A DNA stretch of 64,000 bases, taken from NCBI GenBank assembly GCA_963737285.1, contig CAVTRT010000002.1, positions 1,364,001 through 1,428,000 of the forward strand, written 5' to 3'. Source of the DNA: Trebonia sp963737285. GTDB lineage: Bacteria; Actinomycetota; Actinomycetes; Streptosporangiales; Streptosporangiaceae. The notes below the pieces were generated by a model, which ran no database searches, had not been told where the DNA came from, and saw nothing but the letters and a program-made list of their open reading frames with translations. Shown here in pieces: positions 42,166-51,451 of this stretch (positions are counted from its first letter, which is position 1; every line of letters starts with the position of its first letter). A program made the position numbers and the translations under genes.

Positions 42166-42214
42166 GAAGGCTGCCTGCACGGGACGCGATGTGCGTGAGG
42201 TGCGGACAGCCTTC
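42166..42214 (-). other. leader hairpin before the LysM gene
   Basis: GAAGGCTG (42166-42173) and CAGCCTTC (42207-42214) form perfect 8-bp arms in the presumed 5' leader, 34 bases before the TTG start. Rpf/LysM genes in actinobacteria often follow c-di-AMP (ydaO) riboswitches, but I do not see enough of that motif to call one. Confidence 0.4.
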
Positions 42215-42331
42215 GGAGCGCCTGACATCACGGCAGCGTAAGCGCATTCTGGTGAATGTGCAAAGATTGGACAAAAATTAAAGGCCACGTTATCCTGCGC
42301 GCCGCAGCAGGCTCGGGAGCAGCTGGTCCCA

Positions 42332-42829
42332 TCATTTCGCTAGCCCGCTCTGCCGCCCGCGGATGGGGAGTTTTTCCTGCTCAGGCATTATGTTTAGAGG
42401 AATTTGAAAAGGCTTTCCGTGGTCGAGGGTGGCACGAAGAATGTCGATGCTCCGCTCGAGGATCGCCTCCAGATGTACATTGGAAATCGGCAACGTCGGC
42501 CGGGCGTCGGTGGCGGGGCGGGCGAAGTCGAAGGCGGACGTGAGATCTGCGGTCACCTCCCGCCGCCAGGCCGAGAGGTTAGGCACGGGCACCCCGAATC
42601 GTCGCTCGAGGAACTTCAGCTGGGAGGTATGGTCGAAGACGTCCGACGCGACAAGGCCGCCCCGACTGTAGGGCGAGATGATCAGGCAGGGGACGCGGAA
42701 GCCGAGGCCGATCGGCCCCACGATGCCCGCAGACTCCGCTACACCGCCCAGCGGGGCCGTGATGTACTCCCCCGGCGTGCCAGCCGGGGGCACGGGCGGC
42801 GGGACATGGTCGAAGAAGCCGCCGTTCTC
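42332..42829 (-). pseudogene. phosphoesterase (phospholipase C family), C-terminal remnant
   Basis: About 165 codons match the C-terminal part of bacterial phospholipase C/acid phosphatase-type phosphoesterases: ENGGFFDHVPPPVPPAGTPG, GLGFRVPCLIISPYSRGGLV, DVFDHTSQLKFLERRFGVPV, LSAWRREVTADLTSAFDFA. A stop codon lies in frame 30 bases upstream of the conserved start of the fragment, and the N-terminal two thirds of the enzyme, with its metal site, is absent. No ribosome site. A 5'-truncated relic. Confidence 0.75.
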
Positions 42830-42898
42830 GCGGGCGCCCGCACGTCCCCCCGCGAGGGGTGCTCACGGGGGGACGGGAGCACCGGTGCCCCGGTGGCG

Positions 42899-43180
42899 TC
42901 AGTAACGACGGTGGCCTCGCTCCAGCCCGGTAAGGCGCAGCAGGAGCAGCAAGACCCAGGCGCCGATGACCGACCCGATGAGGCCGACCGGGTGGAAGCT
43001 GTGAACGCTGACCGAGTGGTACTCGATCAGGTTCTGCAGGAAGCCGCCGACGAAGGAGCCGACGATGCCGAGAACGATGGTGCCGAGGATTCCGATCGGG
43101 TCGCGACCGGGCATGAGCAGGCGCGCGATCCCGCCGACGATGAACCCTACGATCAGCAGCACGATGATGAAGATGACCAT
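42899..43180 (-). CDS. GlsB/YeaQ/YmgE-type small membrane protein
   Basis: A 93-residue protein with three hydrophobic helices: MVIFIIVLLIVGFIVGGIAR, DPIGILGTIVLGIVGSFVGG, and GLIGSVIGAWVLLLLLRLTG. This is the transglycosylase-associated (GlsB/YeaQ/YmgE) family, common and stress-linked, with unknown chemistry. ATG 43180 stands after GGGGGAAG; the longer open frame upstream is spurious. It appears intact within a zone of broken genes. Confidence 0.88.
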   Translation of the reverse strand: MVIFIIVLLIVGFIVGGIARLLMPGRDPIGILGTIVLGIVGSFVGGFLQNLIEYHSVSVHSFHPVGLIGSVIGAWVLLLLLRLTGLERGHRRY

Positions 43181-43227
43181 GTAAATACAACTTCCCCCAG
43201 ATTGCCGGTTATGCCTCCCGGCAGTCG

Positions 43228-44265
43228 TCAGGGCAGCCAGGCGACTTGCGCCGCGTACCCGAGGCCGGAGCCGTAGCCAGCCAGCAGCGCCAGGCTGCCG
43301 CTGGCCACCTCCCCGCTGGCGAGCATGCGCTCCATCGCCAGCGGGATCGACGCGGCGGAGGTATTGCCCATGTCCACTAGGTCCCTGGCCACCTTTGTGT
43401 GCGCGGGCAGGTCCAACGCCGCGCACAGGCCCTCGCAGATCCGCAGGTTGGACTGGTGCGGAATGAACGCCGTCAGATCCTCGACCGTCAGGCCCTCGAC
43501 GGCCATTGCCCGGCGGGCCACGTCAGGCACGGCCTGGATGGCCCAGCGGTAGACCTCCTGCCCGGCCATCTTGAGGTAGGACGGCGGGCTGTCCGGGCGG
43601 TCACCGGCGGCCCGCCAGGGCACCTGCTGCTCGATGTAGTGCATTCCAGCCGGATAGCTGCCCCAGACCACCTGCCCGATGCGTGGCCAGTCAGCAGGCC
43701 CGACCACGACCGCGCCGGCTCCGTCACCGAAGATGAATGAGGTGGAGCGATCGGTCGGGTCGACGATGTCAGACATCCGCTCGGTGCCGACCACGACGAC
43801 GTGCCCGGCGGTCCCAGCCGAGACCAGGTGACTGGCAAGCGTGAGGGCATGACAAAAGCCGGCCATGGCAGCCGCCACATCGAAAGCCGCCGCCGGGGCG
43901 CTGCCGAGCAGGCCGGTGACCTCGGCGGCCAGCGGTGGCGCCTGAACAAGATGGGACATTGTCGCGGCAATCACGCAGTCTACGTCGGCAGCCCCGAGGC
44001 CGGCCTGCGCGAGAGCCTTGTCGGCCGCGGCCGCGGCCATCATGGCCAGGGTCTCGTCTGGCGCCGCGAACCGCCGGGCCTTGATCCCGGTGCGCCGCGT
44101 GATCCACTCGTCGGACAGTCCGATTGTGCGAGTGAAGTGCTCGTTGGTGACGACATGCCGGGGGCGATAGGCACCGACGCCCATGATGCGGGCGTGCCGG
44201 CCGCCTTGCCCCGTGTGTATCTGGCTCTGGCCGCCCATACCGGAAGCGGCGTCATCTCTTTGCAT
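43228..44265 (-). CDS. FabH-like 3-oxoacyl-ACP synthase III without catalytic Cys
   Basis: A 345-residue thiolase-fold protein of the KAS III group: IMGVGAYRPRHVVTNEHF, WITRRTGIKARRFAAPDE, FIFGDGAGAVVVGP, His in AFIPHQSNLRI, Asn in VDMGNTSAASIPLAMERML, and the ending GYGSGLGYAAQVAWL. The catalytic Cys normally stands in DxxAACAGF; here the stretch reads AFDVAAAMAGFCHAL, with Met in its place, while His and Asn remain. It may be inactive, may decarboxylate only, or may act as a partner subunit. The start is uncertain (ATG 44265 or 44238); neither has a clear ribosome site. Confidence 0.85.
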   Translation of the reverse strand: MQRDDAASGMGGQSQIHTGQGGRHARIMGVGAYRPRHVVTNEHFTRTIGLSDEWITRRTGIKARRFAAPDETLAMMAAAAADKALAQAGLGAADVDCVIAATMSHLVQAPPLAAEVTGLLGSAPAAAFDVAAAMAGFCHALTLASHLVSAGTAGHVVVVGTERMSDIVDPTDRSTSFIFGDGAGAVVVGPADWPRIGQVVWGSYPAGMHYIEQQVPWRAAGDRPDSPPSYLKMAGQEVYRWAIQAVPDVARRAMAVEGLTVEDLTAFIPHQSNLRICEGLCAALDLPAHTKVARDLVDMGNTSAASIPLAMERMLASGEVASGSLALLAGYGSGLGYAAQVAWLP

Positions 44266-44509
44266 GACCGGGTACTGTGCCTCACTCAGTCGCGGAGCTG
44301 GACCCGGCCAGCAAAGCGCCAGGGGTGACCACCGCGGGTGCATCCGTCATGGGCAGCTCCGCTCCGGGCAAGTGGACTCGGGCACGAGTCTGACTATAGA
44401 TGGCGTGCGGTAGGCGGACCATCCGAGGGCCGTCCAAAAGCGCGGGTCCCGTCCTGGCCCTGGTCGCCGAAGGATGACCTGGGGCGCGGCGTCCCAGGTC
44501 ATCTCCGGC

Positions 44510-44941
44510 TCATCCGGCTATCTCGGCTGGCCCAACGCGTCCGTCGTGCACGGTGTCCGTGTGATGGCAAAAGTGCACCCGAGACGGGGTCCTCGACCGG
44601 ACGCGCTCGATCGAGGCCTCCCAGGATGGCCGGTCGGCGGCCTGGCCGGGCGGCAGCTCCTGGCCCAGCGGCCCGGTGTACTCGCGCGGGGTGTAGGCGG
44701 CGTCCCCGATCAGCAGGTCGAGCGAGCCGTCGTGGGCCTGCGCCATGACGCACTGGTGACCGATGGTGTGGCCGGGGGTCGCGATCACCGACAGGCCAGG
44801 CAGGATCTCGGTGTCGCCGTCCAGCAGCTCGAACCGCGCGCCCATGAAGTCGAACCAGCCAGACAGGTCGGGCGACTCACGGCGGGCGCGGTCCAGCTCG
44901 GCCCGCTGGACGTAGAACGGGGCGTGCTTGAACACCGGGTT
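44510..44941 (-). pseudogene. metallo-beta-lactamase-fold hydrolase, N-terminus lost
   Basis: About 143 codons match the C-terminal part of AHL-lactonase-like MBL enzymes: NPVFKHAPFYVQRAELDRAR, LPGLSVIATPGHTIGHQCVM, LDLLIGDAAYTPREYTG, VHFCHHTD. The N-terminal part with the HxHxDH zinc motif is missing. Likeness stops near 44941, where the opposite strand starts to match a lanthipeptide synthetase, so this is a recombination joint. No start with a ribosome site was found. Confidence 0.75.
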
Positions 44942-44942
44942 C

Positions 44943-45059
44943 TGGCTTGTCCGGGACGCGTACTCCCCCGGCCTGCTAGCGGGCCTGGGCGGCGTCGCCT
45001 ACCAGTTGTTGCGCATGCACCCCGGCAGCGAGCTGCCCTCGGTCCTGACCCAGGAGTGA
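44943..45059 (+). pseudogene. C-terminal fragment of a LanM/LanC-type lanthipeptide synthetase
   Basis: The last 38 codons before TGA 45057 read WLVRDAYSPGLLAGLGGVAY then QLLRMHPGSELPSVLTQE. This is the typical end of type II-IV lanthipeptide synthetases (PGL-x-GLAGIGYQLLRL and PSVL near the C-terminus). Nothing upstream in this frame continues the match, because the broken MBL gene lies there on the other strand. The fragment shows that a lanthipeptide-type gene once stood to the left. The match is short and made by eye. Confidence 0.55.
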
Positions 45060-45165
45060 CTGCCCACGCGGCCCAAGCACCTGTGCCCGGTCCCACAGAA
45101 CGTGCTCGTCCCCGGCTTAGGGCGTGCCGCGTGACTCATGATGACTGCTGAGCTAGCTTAATCAA

Positions 45166-46191
45166 GTGGTGGCTGATGCGGGCACGTCGCTTAGCCGACG
45201 AGTCATCCGGGTCGGTGCTTGCCTGTCGCTCAGCGGGAGGTACGCAAGGTTCGGGATGCAGGCGGCGCGCGGCCTGCAAGCCTGGTGCAGGCTGGACGGG
45301 AAAGCCGAGCTGGTCATCGAAGACGATGAGAGCAGCCCGCGCCAGCTGGAAAACGTCCTGCCCGGTGTCGCGGAGCAATGCGATGTCCTGCTGGGACCGT
45401 ACTCAACCCAGCTGATGAGAACAGCGGGGAAGCTCGCGGAAGACGCTGGCTTGCTCTTGTGGAACCACGGCGGTTCAGGCGATGACGTCGAGGCGGCGCA
45501 CCCCGGCCACATCATCTCGGTGCTGACGCCCGCAAGCCGGTACGCGGAGCCGTTCGTGATGCACATGGCCGATGATCGCGACCACCCGCGGCTCTGGATC
45601 ACCCGCGGTAGGGGCGCCTTCGGCAGGCAGGTGGCCGCGGGCGCGCAGGCAGCAGCCACGCGCGCCGGGATCGAGGCGAGCCAGGCTGGGCCCGGAGAGC
45701 TTCCGCGTCCCGGGCAACGCTGGGGCCTGCTGTGCGCGGGAACGTTCGAGGATGACGTCGAGACCTTGCGACGCGCACGGTCCCTTCCCCGCCCGCCCAA
45801 GGTCATGTGCTCGGTCGCGGCGGGCGTCCGGGAATTCGGCGAGGCCATCGGGGACGCTGAGGGCATCTTCGGGATGGGGCAGTGGTTTCCCGGCGCGAGC
45901 GGCAGCCCCGATCTTGGGCCGAGCGAGGCGAGTTTCCTGGAGGCATGGTCTGCAGTGTCTCCCGGAGTCCCCGATTACCCTGCCGTCCAGGCAGCGGCAG
46001 GCGCGGTGCTCGCGGCCCATTGCGCGCGGGCCGCGGGCAGCACCCGCCGCGAAAAGCTCTGGGAGGTCGCGACCAGCATCAGCGCGCGCACGCTGTTTGG
46101 GGACTTCAGGGTCGGCCCTGACGGAGTCCAGGTGGGCCACCAGTCGGTGCTCGTCAGGTGGACCGAACGCGGCCTCGCACTCGTGCCATAA
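45166..46191 (+). CDS. cytoplasmic Leu/Ile/Val-binding-protein-like sensor domain
   Basis: A 341-residue protein with the type I periplasmic-binding fold of branched-chain amino acid/amide receptors: IRVGACLSLSGRYARFGMQA, VLLGPYSTQLMRTAGKLAED, GLLLWNHGGSGDDVEAAHPG, and late FLEAWSAVSPGVPDYPAVQA and FGDFRVGPDGVQVGHQSVLV. No signal peptide or lipobox is present, so it probably stays in the cytoplasm like AmiC-type ligand sensors. GTG 45166 is the first of two GTGs. No permease or response gene is adjacent. Confidence 0.75.
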   Translation: MVADAGTSLSRRVIRVGACLSLSGRYARFGMQAARGLQAWCRLDGKAELVIEDDESSPRQLENVLPGVAEQCDVLLGPYSTQLMRTAGKLAEDAGLLLWNHGGSGDDVEAAHPGHIISVLTPASRYAEPFVMHMADDRDHPRLWITRGRGAFGRQVAAGAQAAATRAGIEASQAGPGELPRPGQRWGLLCAGTFEDDVETLRRARSLPRPPKVMCSVAAGVREFGEAIGDAEGIFGMGQWFPGASGSPDLGPSEASFLEAWSAVSPGVPDYPAVQAAAGAVLAAHCARAAGSTRREKLWEVATSISARTLFGDFRVGPDGVQVGHQSVLVRWTERGLALVP

Positions 46192-46246
46192 CTTTGCGGC
46201 CTGCGTGGCAGCAGCTCCCATTTCCAGGCCGAACGAACCCGCCGAC

Positions 46247-48789
46247 TCACCTGCCCAGCAGGCCGCTCGGCTCGCCGTGCCAGCTGATCACCAGCGACTT
46301 CCGCGCCCGGGCCGAGGCCATGTGCAGCAACGGGGCGCTCACGACCGCGTCCGAGCCGATGCCAGCCAAGAACATGCGCCGGTATTCCAGGCCCTTGAAG
46401 CGGTGCAAGGTCCCGACGTGGACGGACTCGGCCACCCGCGGGCCGTTGGCGCCAATCGACGACGCGACGACGCCGTGGCGGTCCAGGTAGCCGACGACCT
46501 CGGCAACCTGCCGGGTCTGCGGCACGGCGACACCGATCGATAGCTCCTCCCCGTCGGCGGACACCGCCAGCCAGTCCGTCACCTGGCAGGTGATCTCCTC
46601 CAGCTCCCCAGTCCAGTCGCCGCGGCCCCGGAGCTGCGGCGAGCATGCTGGCCGGTAGCGGTGCGTGAGCTCTTCCGTCCGGTCACCAACATCGATTTCC
46701 AGGTCGACCACCGACGCGTCGTCAGCGTAGATCCGCTGCCCGGGATCGCCCACAAGGAACAGGTCGTCCGGCCCTGGCGCCACCATGGCGCGCAGCAGCA
46801 TCAGGTGCTCCGCACTCAGGTCCTGCACCTCGTCGACGACGACGTGCCGGTAGCGCGGCCCCTGCTCCGTGGCCCGGATGGCCTCCAGGCGAACGGATTC
46901 GCGAAGCACGTTTCGCCATAGATCACTGGAATGGGGATGGTCCAGCCAGTGCCGGCGCGCGGCCGGGCTTCCGCGGTCACCCGGGCAGCGAGGGCATCGA
47001 TCGTGACGACATCCAGCTGGCCCGCGTGATCCAGCCCGGCCAGCTCCCGCAGCCGGCGGCGGGCGATCCCCGCCAGGTGCTTGTTGAACGTCGCGAAAAG
47101 GACACTCCGGCGCTCCCCGGGCAGTCGCTGCACCAGGTAGCTCACCCGGTGCAGCGCGACGGTCGTCTTGCCGGTGCCGGGACCGCCGGTGACGAGCGCC
47201 GGGCCGTCATAGGCTCGCTCCGTGATCGCCCGCTGGAGCGGGCTGAGCTTAGCCGAAGATGCCGGCACACGGCCGGCACCGGAAAACAAGGGCACCAGCG
47301 ACGCGGGCGATCCTAGTCCTGCCCGTGCCCGCACGACGCCCGCCTCGGCGGGGGCGACCTCCTCAGCGGGGGCGACCGCGGCGGCGAGTGTCCCCGGATC
47401 GAATTCATCCAGCCGCGAGTAGGCCAGCTGCCTGCCATCTCCGCCAGGTCCAAGGAACTGCAGCAGGTTCCCCCAGTGCAGCCAGGACGTCCAGCGCCTT
47501 CGGTGGCCGGCCTCGCTCAGCCTGATCACGGGCAGCCGGTCATCAAGCACGGTCAGGCCGCTCCAGGAGCCGAGTGATGTACGGGACCCGGATTCTCTCT
47601 GGTCAATGATCGCCGTGACGGGGCAGCCTCGCCCGTCCAGGAATCGGGCAAGGGTTCTCGCGTGGCCACCGCTCGGCGGCAGGCGTTCCGCCTGCACTGC
47701 GGCCAGGACGCGTTCGCGGAAGTTGTCGTCATCAAGCCTGACGCGCCAGCCACCAGGGCGAACGAGGATGCCGGCCAGCGCGGCGGTCGCCACCCGTCGC
47801 CAGCGATCCGGCGACGGATCGGCGAGGAACGCCCGCAGCAGCCACCCGCCGCCGCGCCAGATCAGGTCATCCAGTTCGGCTGGGTCTTCGCCGAGGACGC
47901 GGTAGGCGTTCCTGGCCGCTACCTGCGCCTCCGGCTCATAGGGGGCGCCGATGCCGGGCCCGTCAAGGTCGTCGGCGGTGAGCTGGAACACCACGGTCCC
48001 GCCAGCGCGCGCGGCGGCCCGCTCGGCGGCATCGGTGGCGACGCGGCTCGCCGCTGGCGCTGCGTGCTCATCGTAGTCGTCTAGGTAAACCGCGACGTGC
48101 AGGGACGGCTCGGCCGACTGGCGCAGCACCACGGCTGGCGCGCTCCCTTGAGCGGGCGCCGTGGCGGCGTCCGAGCCGCTGATCAGCCAGCCTCCCGCGC
48201 CATCGGGCTCACCAGTCCAGTCGGCGATGAGGGCGGCGAGGCGGTCGGCGAGTGTTCGCGCGCAAACGCCAGCGCCTGTCTGCGCGGAAACAGGATCCGG
48301 GGTCGCCTCCTCCAAGAGCCCGACTTCGACAAGGAAACCCCGGGCGTCACGCTGGCTGAAGACCCTGACTTGCCGTGCGAGGACGTCGATCTGGGCGCGC
48401 AGCACCTCCCGGTATGCCGATTGCGCGGGGTCGGCCTCGTCGAGGTCGCCGACGACGGCCTCGACCCGGGTGAGCCGGTCGAGCAGGTCGAGCACCTGAC
48501 GGTTCCAGGCGTCTTCCGCCTTGACGAGCCGTTCCTCAAGGTCACGGCTGGCCTCAGGACTCATGCCCGCGGCCGGGACCAGCAGGCGCAGCCAGCCCGT
48601 CTCACCGAACAGGTCCGCGGCGCGCTGCGGCAGCGGCGGCACGGCGGCCAGGCCGCCCCGCGCCGCCACGTCAATCAGCGCGGCCAGTACCTCCGGCCGT
48701 GCGGCCTCGTTCACCGGGGCCTGACCTGCGCGATGCCTGGCAGTTCCTGCGCCGCAGCCACGATCGCGCCTCCCGCTCTCGCCAGCCAT
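46247..48789 (-). pseudogene. UvrD/Rep-like helicase, frameshifted between motifs I and II
   Basis: The first frame has a long N-terminal region of unknown family, then LSPLQRAITERAYDGPALVT with Walker A GGPGTGKTT and RRSVLFATFNKHL, and stops at 46816. The rest is in another frame (46247-46930): SDLWRNVLRESVRLEA, motif II HVVVDEVQDLS, GDPGQRIYAD, RYRPAC and HRFKGLEYRRMFLAG. The change equals one missing C in a C run near 46933-46936. Joined, it would be a complete UvrD-type ATPase of about 840 residues; as read, the ATPase is split and inactive. The start (ATG 48789) is uncertain. Confidence 0.75.
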
Positions 48790-49000
48790 CCGCCGTGATG
48801 GCCGTCTCGAGCACCCCACTTAGACGGCCGGCGTGCGGCAACGAGCCAAGCGCTGTCCGCTGCCACCTACGGTACGCCATCGTCCGGCGCGAGGGTGAGA
48901 ACAACACGGTCATGCCGTGTCTCCCCGCTCGCTCATGCTCGCTACTCAGCCAGACCCGCCCCGATCGCGGCCCGGGCCGGCAACCGCCACGCTTAACCGG

Positions 49001-49030
49001 TTGCTCCGCCGCTGGCGGCCCCCGTACAGT
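49001..49030 (+). promoter_or_regulatory. leaderless sigma-70-type promoter of the GNAT gene
   Basis: TTGCTC (49001-49006), an 18-base spacer and TACAGT (49025-49030) are followed seven bases later by the GTG start. There is no ribosome site, which fits a leaderless mRNA. Confidence 0.6.
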
Positions 49031-49037
49031 CGCCCGC

Positions 49038-49853
49038 GTGACTGACGATGATGACTTGCTGCGGGCCTACGACGAGCAGATGCGCGGGATTTCCCATTCC
49101 GGACGGGCCGGCCTCATCATCGAGCGGGATGGCCCCCTGCTGCGAGTGGCGGGCCAGTTCCGCGGCTTCGTCACCGGCCCGCGCGACCTCGGCGTGCAGG
49201 GGCCGGAGCTTGACGCGCTCATCGAGCGCCAGCGTGACTACTTCGCCGCTCGCGGCGAGCCCGTGGAGTGGAAGACGCGCGGCCACGACCTGCCCGTCGA
49301 CCTGCCGGACAGGCTGCGGGCGGTCGGCTTCCTTCCACAGGACCGCGAGACGATCGTTGTCGGCATAGCCGCACGCATGGCCGCCGACCCGGTGCTGCCG
49401 GACGGGGTAACCCTGCACCGCGTCACTGGCGAGGCCGATTTCCGCGCGATCGGCGCGATGGAGTCGCAGGTCTGGGGCCAAGACTGGAGCTTCCTCGCCG
49501 ATGACCTGACCGAGCGCTCGGCCGTGGCCCCCGACGACCTGGCGGTCTTCGCCGTCTGCGACAACGCGACCGGCCAGGTGGTCAGCGCGGCCTGGATCGT
49601 CTTTTATCCCGGCACCGACTTCGCTGGCCTGTGGGGCGGGTCCACCGTGCAGGCCTGGCGCTCCCGCGGCATCTACCGCGCCCTCATCGCGGCCCGCGCC
49701 CGGCTCGCGGCCGCCCACGGCACCCGCTACCTGCAGGTCGACGCCTCCGACGACAGCGCCCCCATCCTGCGCCGCCTCGGCTTCCGGGCAATCACCACCA
49801 CGACCCCCTACGTCTGGACCCCGCCCGTCACAAGCCGAACTGCGCGCCGTTGA
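49038..49853 (+). CDS. GNAT-family N-acetyltransferase
   Basis: A 271-residue cytoplasmic protein with a C-terminal GNAT domain: VSAAWIVFYPGTDFAGLWGG, the acetyl-CoA loop STVQAWRSRGIYRALIAARA, then YLQVDASDDSAPILRRLGFR. The N-terminal half (EQMRGISHSGRAGLIIERDG, YFAARGEPVEWKTRGHDLP) is a domain common in actinobacterial GNATs of unknown substrate. GTG 49038 is read from a leaderless-type promoter; the frame is open upstream without meaning. Its last 26 bases are antisense to the next gene. Confidence 0.88.
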   Translation: MTDDDDLLRAYDEQMRGISHSGRAGLIIERDGPLLRVAGQFRGFVTGPRDLGVQGPELDALIERQRDYFAARGEPVEWKTRGHDLPVDLPDRLRAVGFLPQDRETIVVGIAARMAADPVLPDGVTLHRVTGEADFRAIGAMESQVWGQDWSFLADDLTERSAVAPDDLAVFAVCDNATGQVVSAAWIVFYPGTDFAGLWGGSTVQAWRSRGIYRALIAARARLAAAHGTRYLQVDASDDSAPILRRLGFRAITTTTPYVWTPPVTSRTARR

Positions 49854-50553
49854 CCGTCTCGTTCGGCGGCGGCGGGGTCAGGGTGACGGGAGCGCCGACG
49901 TGGAAGATGATCTTCCCCGACTTGCTGTTGGTCAACTCGATGACCTGTGGCCTAGCCGTGTCCGTCACGTAGAGCTTTCCGCCCTCTGCCAGGTCCGTCA
50001 GCGGCACCACCTGCGTGCCGTCAACCGGCGTGATCGCGGCCCTGGCTATCGTCGACGGCGCCTGGAGTTGCGATGCCAGCGTGTTCAGGTCGCACAGCGA
50101 CGTCAGCCCGGCGACGGTGCGGTTGCTCGTCGGGCCCTTGAGGTACTTGCCGCCAACGGCGGAGATCACTGACGATGCCTGGCTGCCCGCGGTTGACTTC
50201 CAGAACGCGTCGTCGGGCCGCACCCACGCGGTCGTCCCGATGACCGTCATCGCGAAGCTGCCCTTGCCCGCCTGAGCGACCGTACCCGTGCATCCCCTGC
50301 CTGGCCGGTAGCCGAGGTCGACGGTGTACGTGCTGCCTGACTCCGTTACGTTCCCGGACAGCGTGAAGCTGGCCGCCGCCGTGAGGTTGCCAACGGCCTT
50401 GCCGAGGATCTGCCTGCCCGACTGCCCGGCCAGCGCGTCGCTGGTCCCGCTAGTGCACCCGGCGACAGCCGCGGACGCCAGCATTGCCCCGATGAAGGCG
50501 CGAATCCCAAGCCTCGCAGCGAGCCGGTCCCGCAGCCAAACAGCCTCCACCAC
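49828..50553 (-). CDS. LppX/LprAFG-type lipoprotein
   Basis: About 241 residues: a signal peptide ending in the lipobox AVAGC, then a beta-rich domain (QILGKAVGNLTAAASFTLSG, YTVDLGYRPGRGCTGTVAQA, GTTAWVRPDDAFWKSTAG) of the LppX/LprG type, which in mycobacteria binds and carries lipids across the cell wall. GTG 50553 or 50550 follows GGGGGAG; longer starts lack a ribosome site. The 3' end overlaps the convergent GNAT gene by 26 bases. Confidence 0.8.
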   Translation of the reverse strand: MVEAVWLRDRLAARLGIRAFIGAMLASAAVAGCTSGTSDALAGQSGRQILGKAVGNLTAAASFTLSGNVTESGSTYTVDLGYRPGRGCTGTVAQAGKGSFAMTVIGTTAWVRPDDAFWKSTAGSQASSVISAVGGKYLKGPTSNRTVAGLTSLCDLNTLASQLQAPSTIARAAITPVDGTQVVPLTDLAEGGKLYVTDTARPQVIELTNSKSGKIIFHVGAPVTLTPPPPNETVNGAQFGL

Positions 50554-50758
50554 AACCAACTCCCCCATGGCCGGATGCAGCACCGCGGGTTCGGTATCAC
50601 CGGAAGTCATCATCATCAAACGCGGGGGCAGCAATGCCGGGATCACGTAGGCCGCGAGGCGTTTGTACGCGATGTGCCATCACTGCTACTCCCGCGACAG
50701 CACAGGCGCACCGCACACACTTGCCGACCGCAGCGCCGATGCCATCGCTGCTGACGAA

Positions 50759-51427
50759 CTACTGACCTTCGGCGATGCGCCGGAGCGCGGGCACGATCTG
50801 CTCGATGTCCGCGCCCGCGCGGAACGCCACGATCGTGGTGCCCGATCCGCCCGCGCTAGCCGTGGGCGCGAACAGGCTGATCACCTCGCGCATCGCGTCG
50901 GCAAGCTCCCCGGCCGGATCCGGGCTGTCGCCACGCAGCCAGCGGCGCAGGACGTGATTGTGGGCGGCGACAACGGACGCCGCCATCAGCTCGGCGCGCA
51001 GCGGCGCCGGCTCCGCCGCCTCCCCCATCCAGTCGGCGATGAACTCGCGGAACAGCCTCTGGTAACGGGCGACGGTAGCGATCTCGCGGTCCCTCAGCGC
51101 GGGCACCGAGCTGGTGAGTGTGTACCTACGGCGCGCGAGGTCACCCTCGTCGAGGTAGTGCAGCAGCACCAGCCGGACGGCGTCGGAGACAGCGGCCAGG
51201 GCGGTGCCGTGGCTGGAGGTGCTCAGCCGCTCCCTGATCTGCTCAAGCAGCCGGTCGTGGTCAGGGAAGATGACGTCTTCCTTGGACCGGTAGTACCGGA
51301 AGAACGTCGTGCGGCCCAGGCCCGCCCGCTCCGTGATGCCATCGATGGTGGCCTGCTCGTACCCGCGCTCATCGAACAGCGCGAAGGCCGCCTGCGCGAG
51401 CCTGTCGCGCGGGGATTGCTTGCTCAT
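50759..51427 (-). CDS. TetR-family regulator divergent from the mutase operon
   Basis: A 222-residue TetR protein with HTH RLAQAAFALFDERGYEQATI, GITERAGLGRTTFFRYYRSK EDVIF and an AcrR-like C-terminal domain. It is divergent from the methylmalonyl-CoA-mutase-type gene, and the perfect palindrome at 51452-51468 lies 25 bases upstream of its start, so it very probably represses itself and perhaps the mutase/etf genes in answer to an acyl-CoA or related compound. The ligand is inferred from context only. Confidence 0.9.
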   Translation of the reverse strand: MSKQSPRDRLAQAAFALFDERGYEQATIDGITERAGLGRTTFFRYYRSKEDVIFPDHDRLLEQIRERLSTSSHGTALAAVSDAVRLVLLHYLDEGDLARRRYTLTSSVPALRDREIATVARYQRLFREFIADWMGEAAEPAPLRAELMAASVVAAHNHVLRRWLRGDSPDPAGELADAMREVISLFAPTASAGGSGTTIVAFRAGADIEQIVPALRRIAEGQ

Positions 51428-51451
51428 GGGGACTCACTCTTGCCCATCCGA

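Noticed and set aside
42130..42330. c-di-AMP (ydaO) riboswitch before the LysM gene
   Set aside because: A hairpin is present but I could not find the conserved core of that class; kept only as a leader hairpin.
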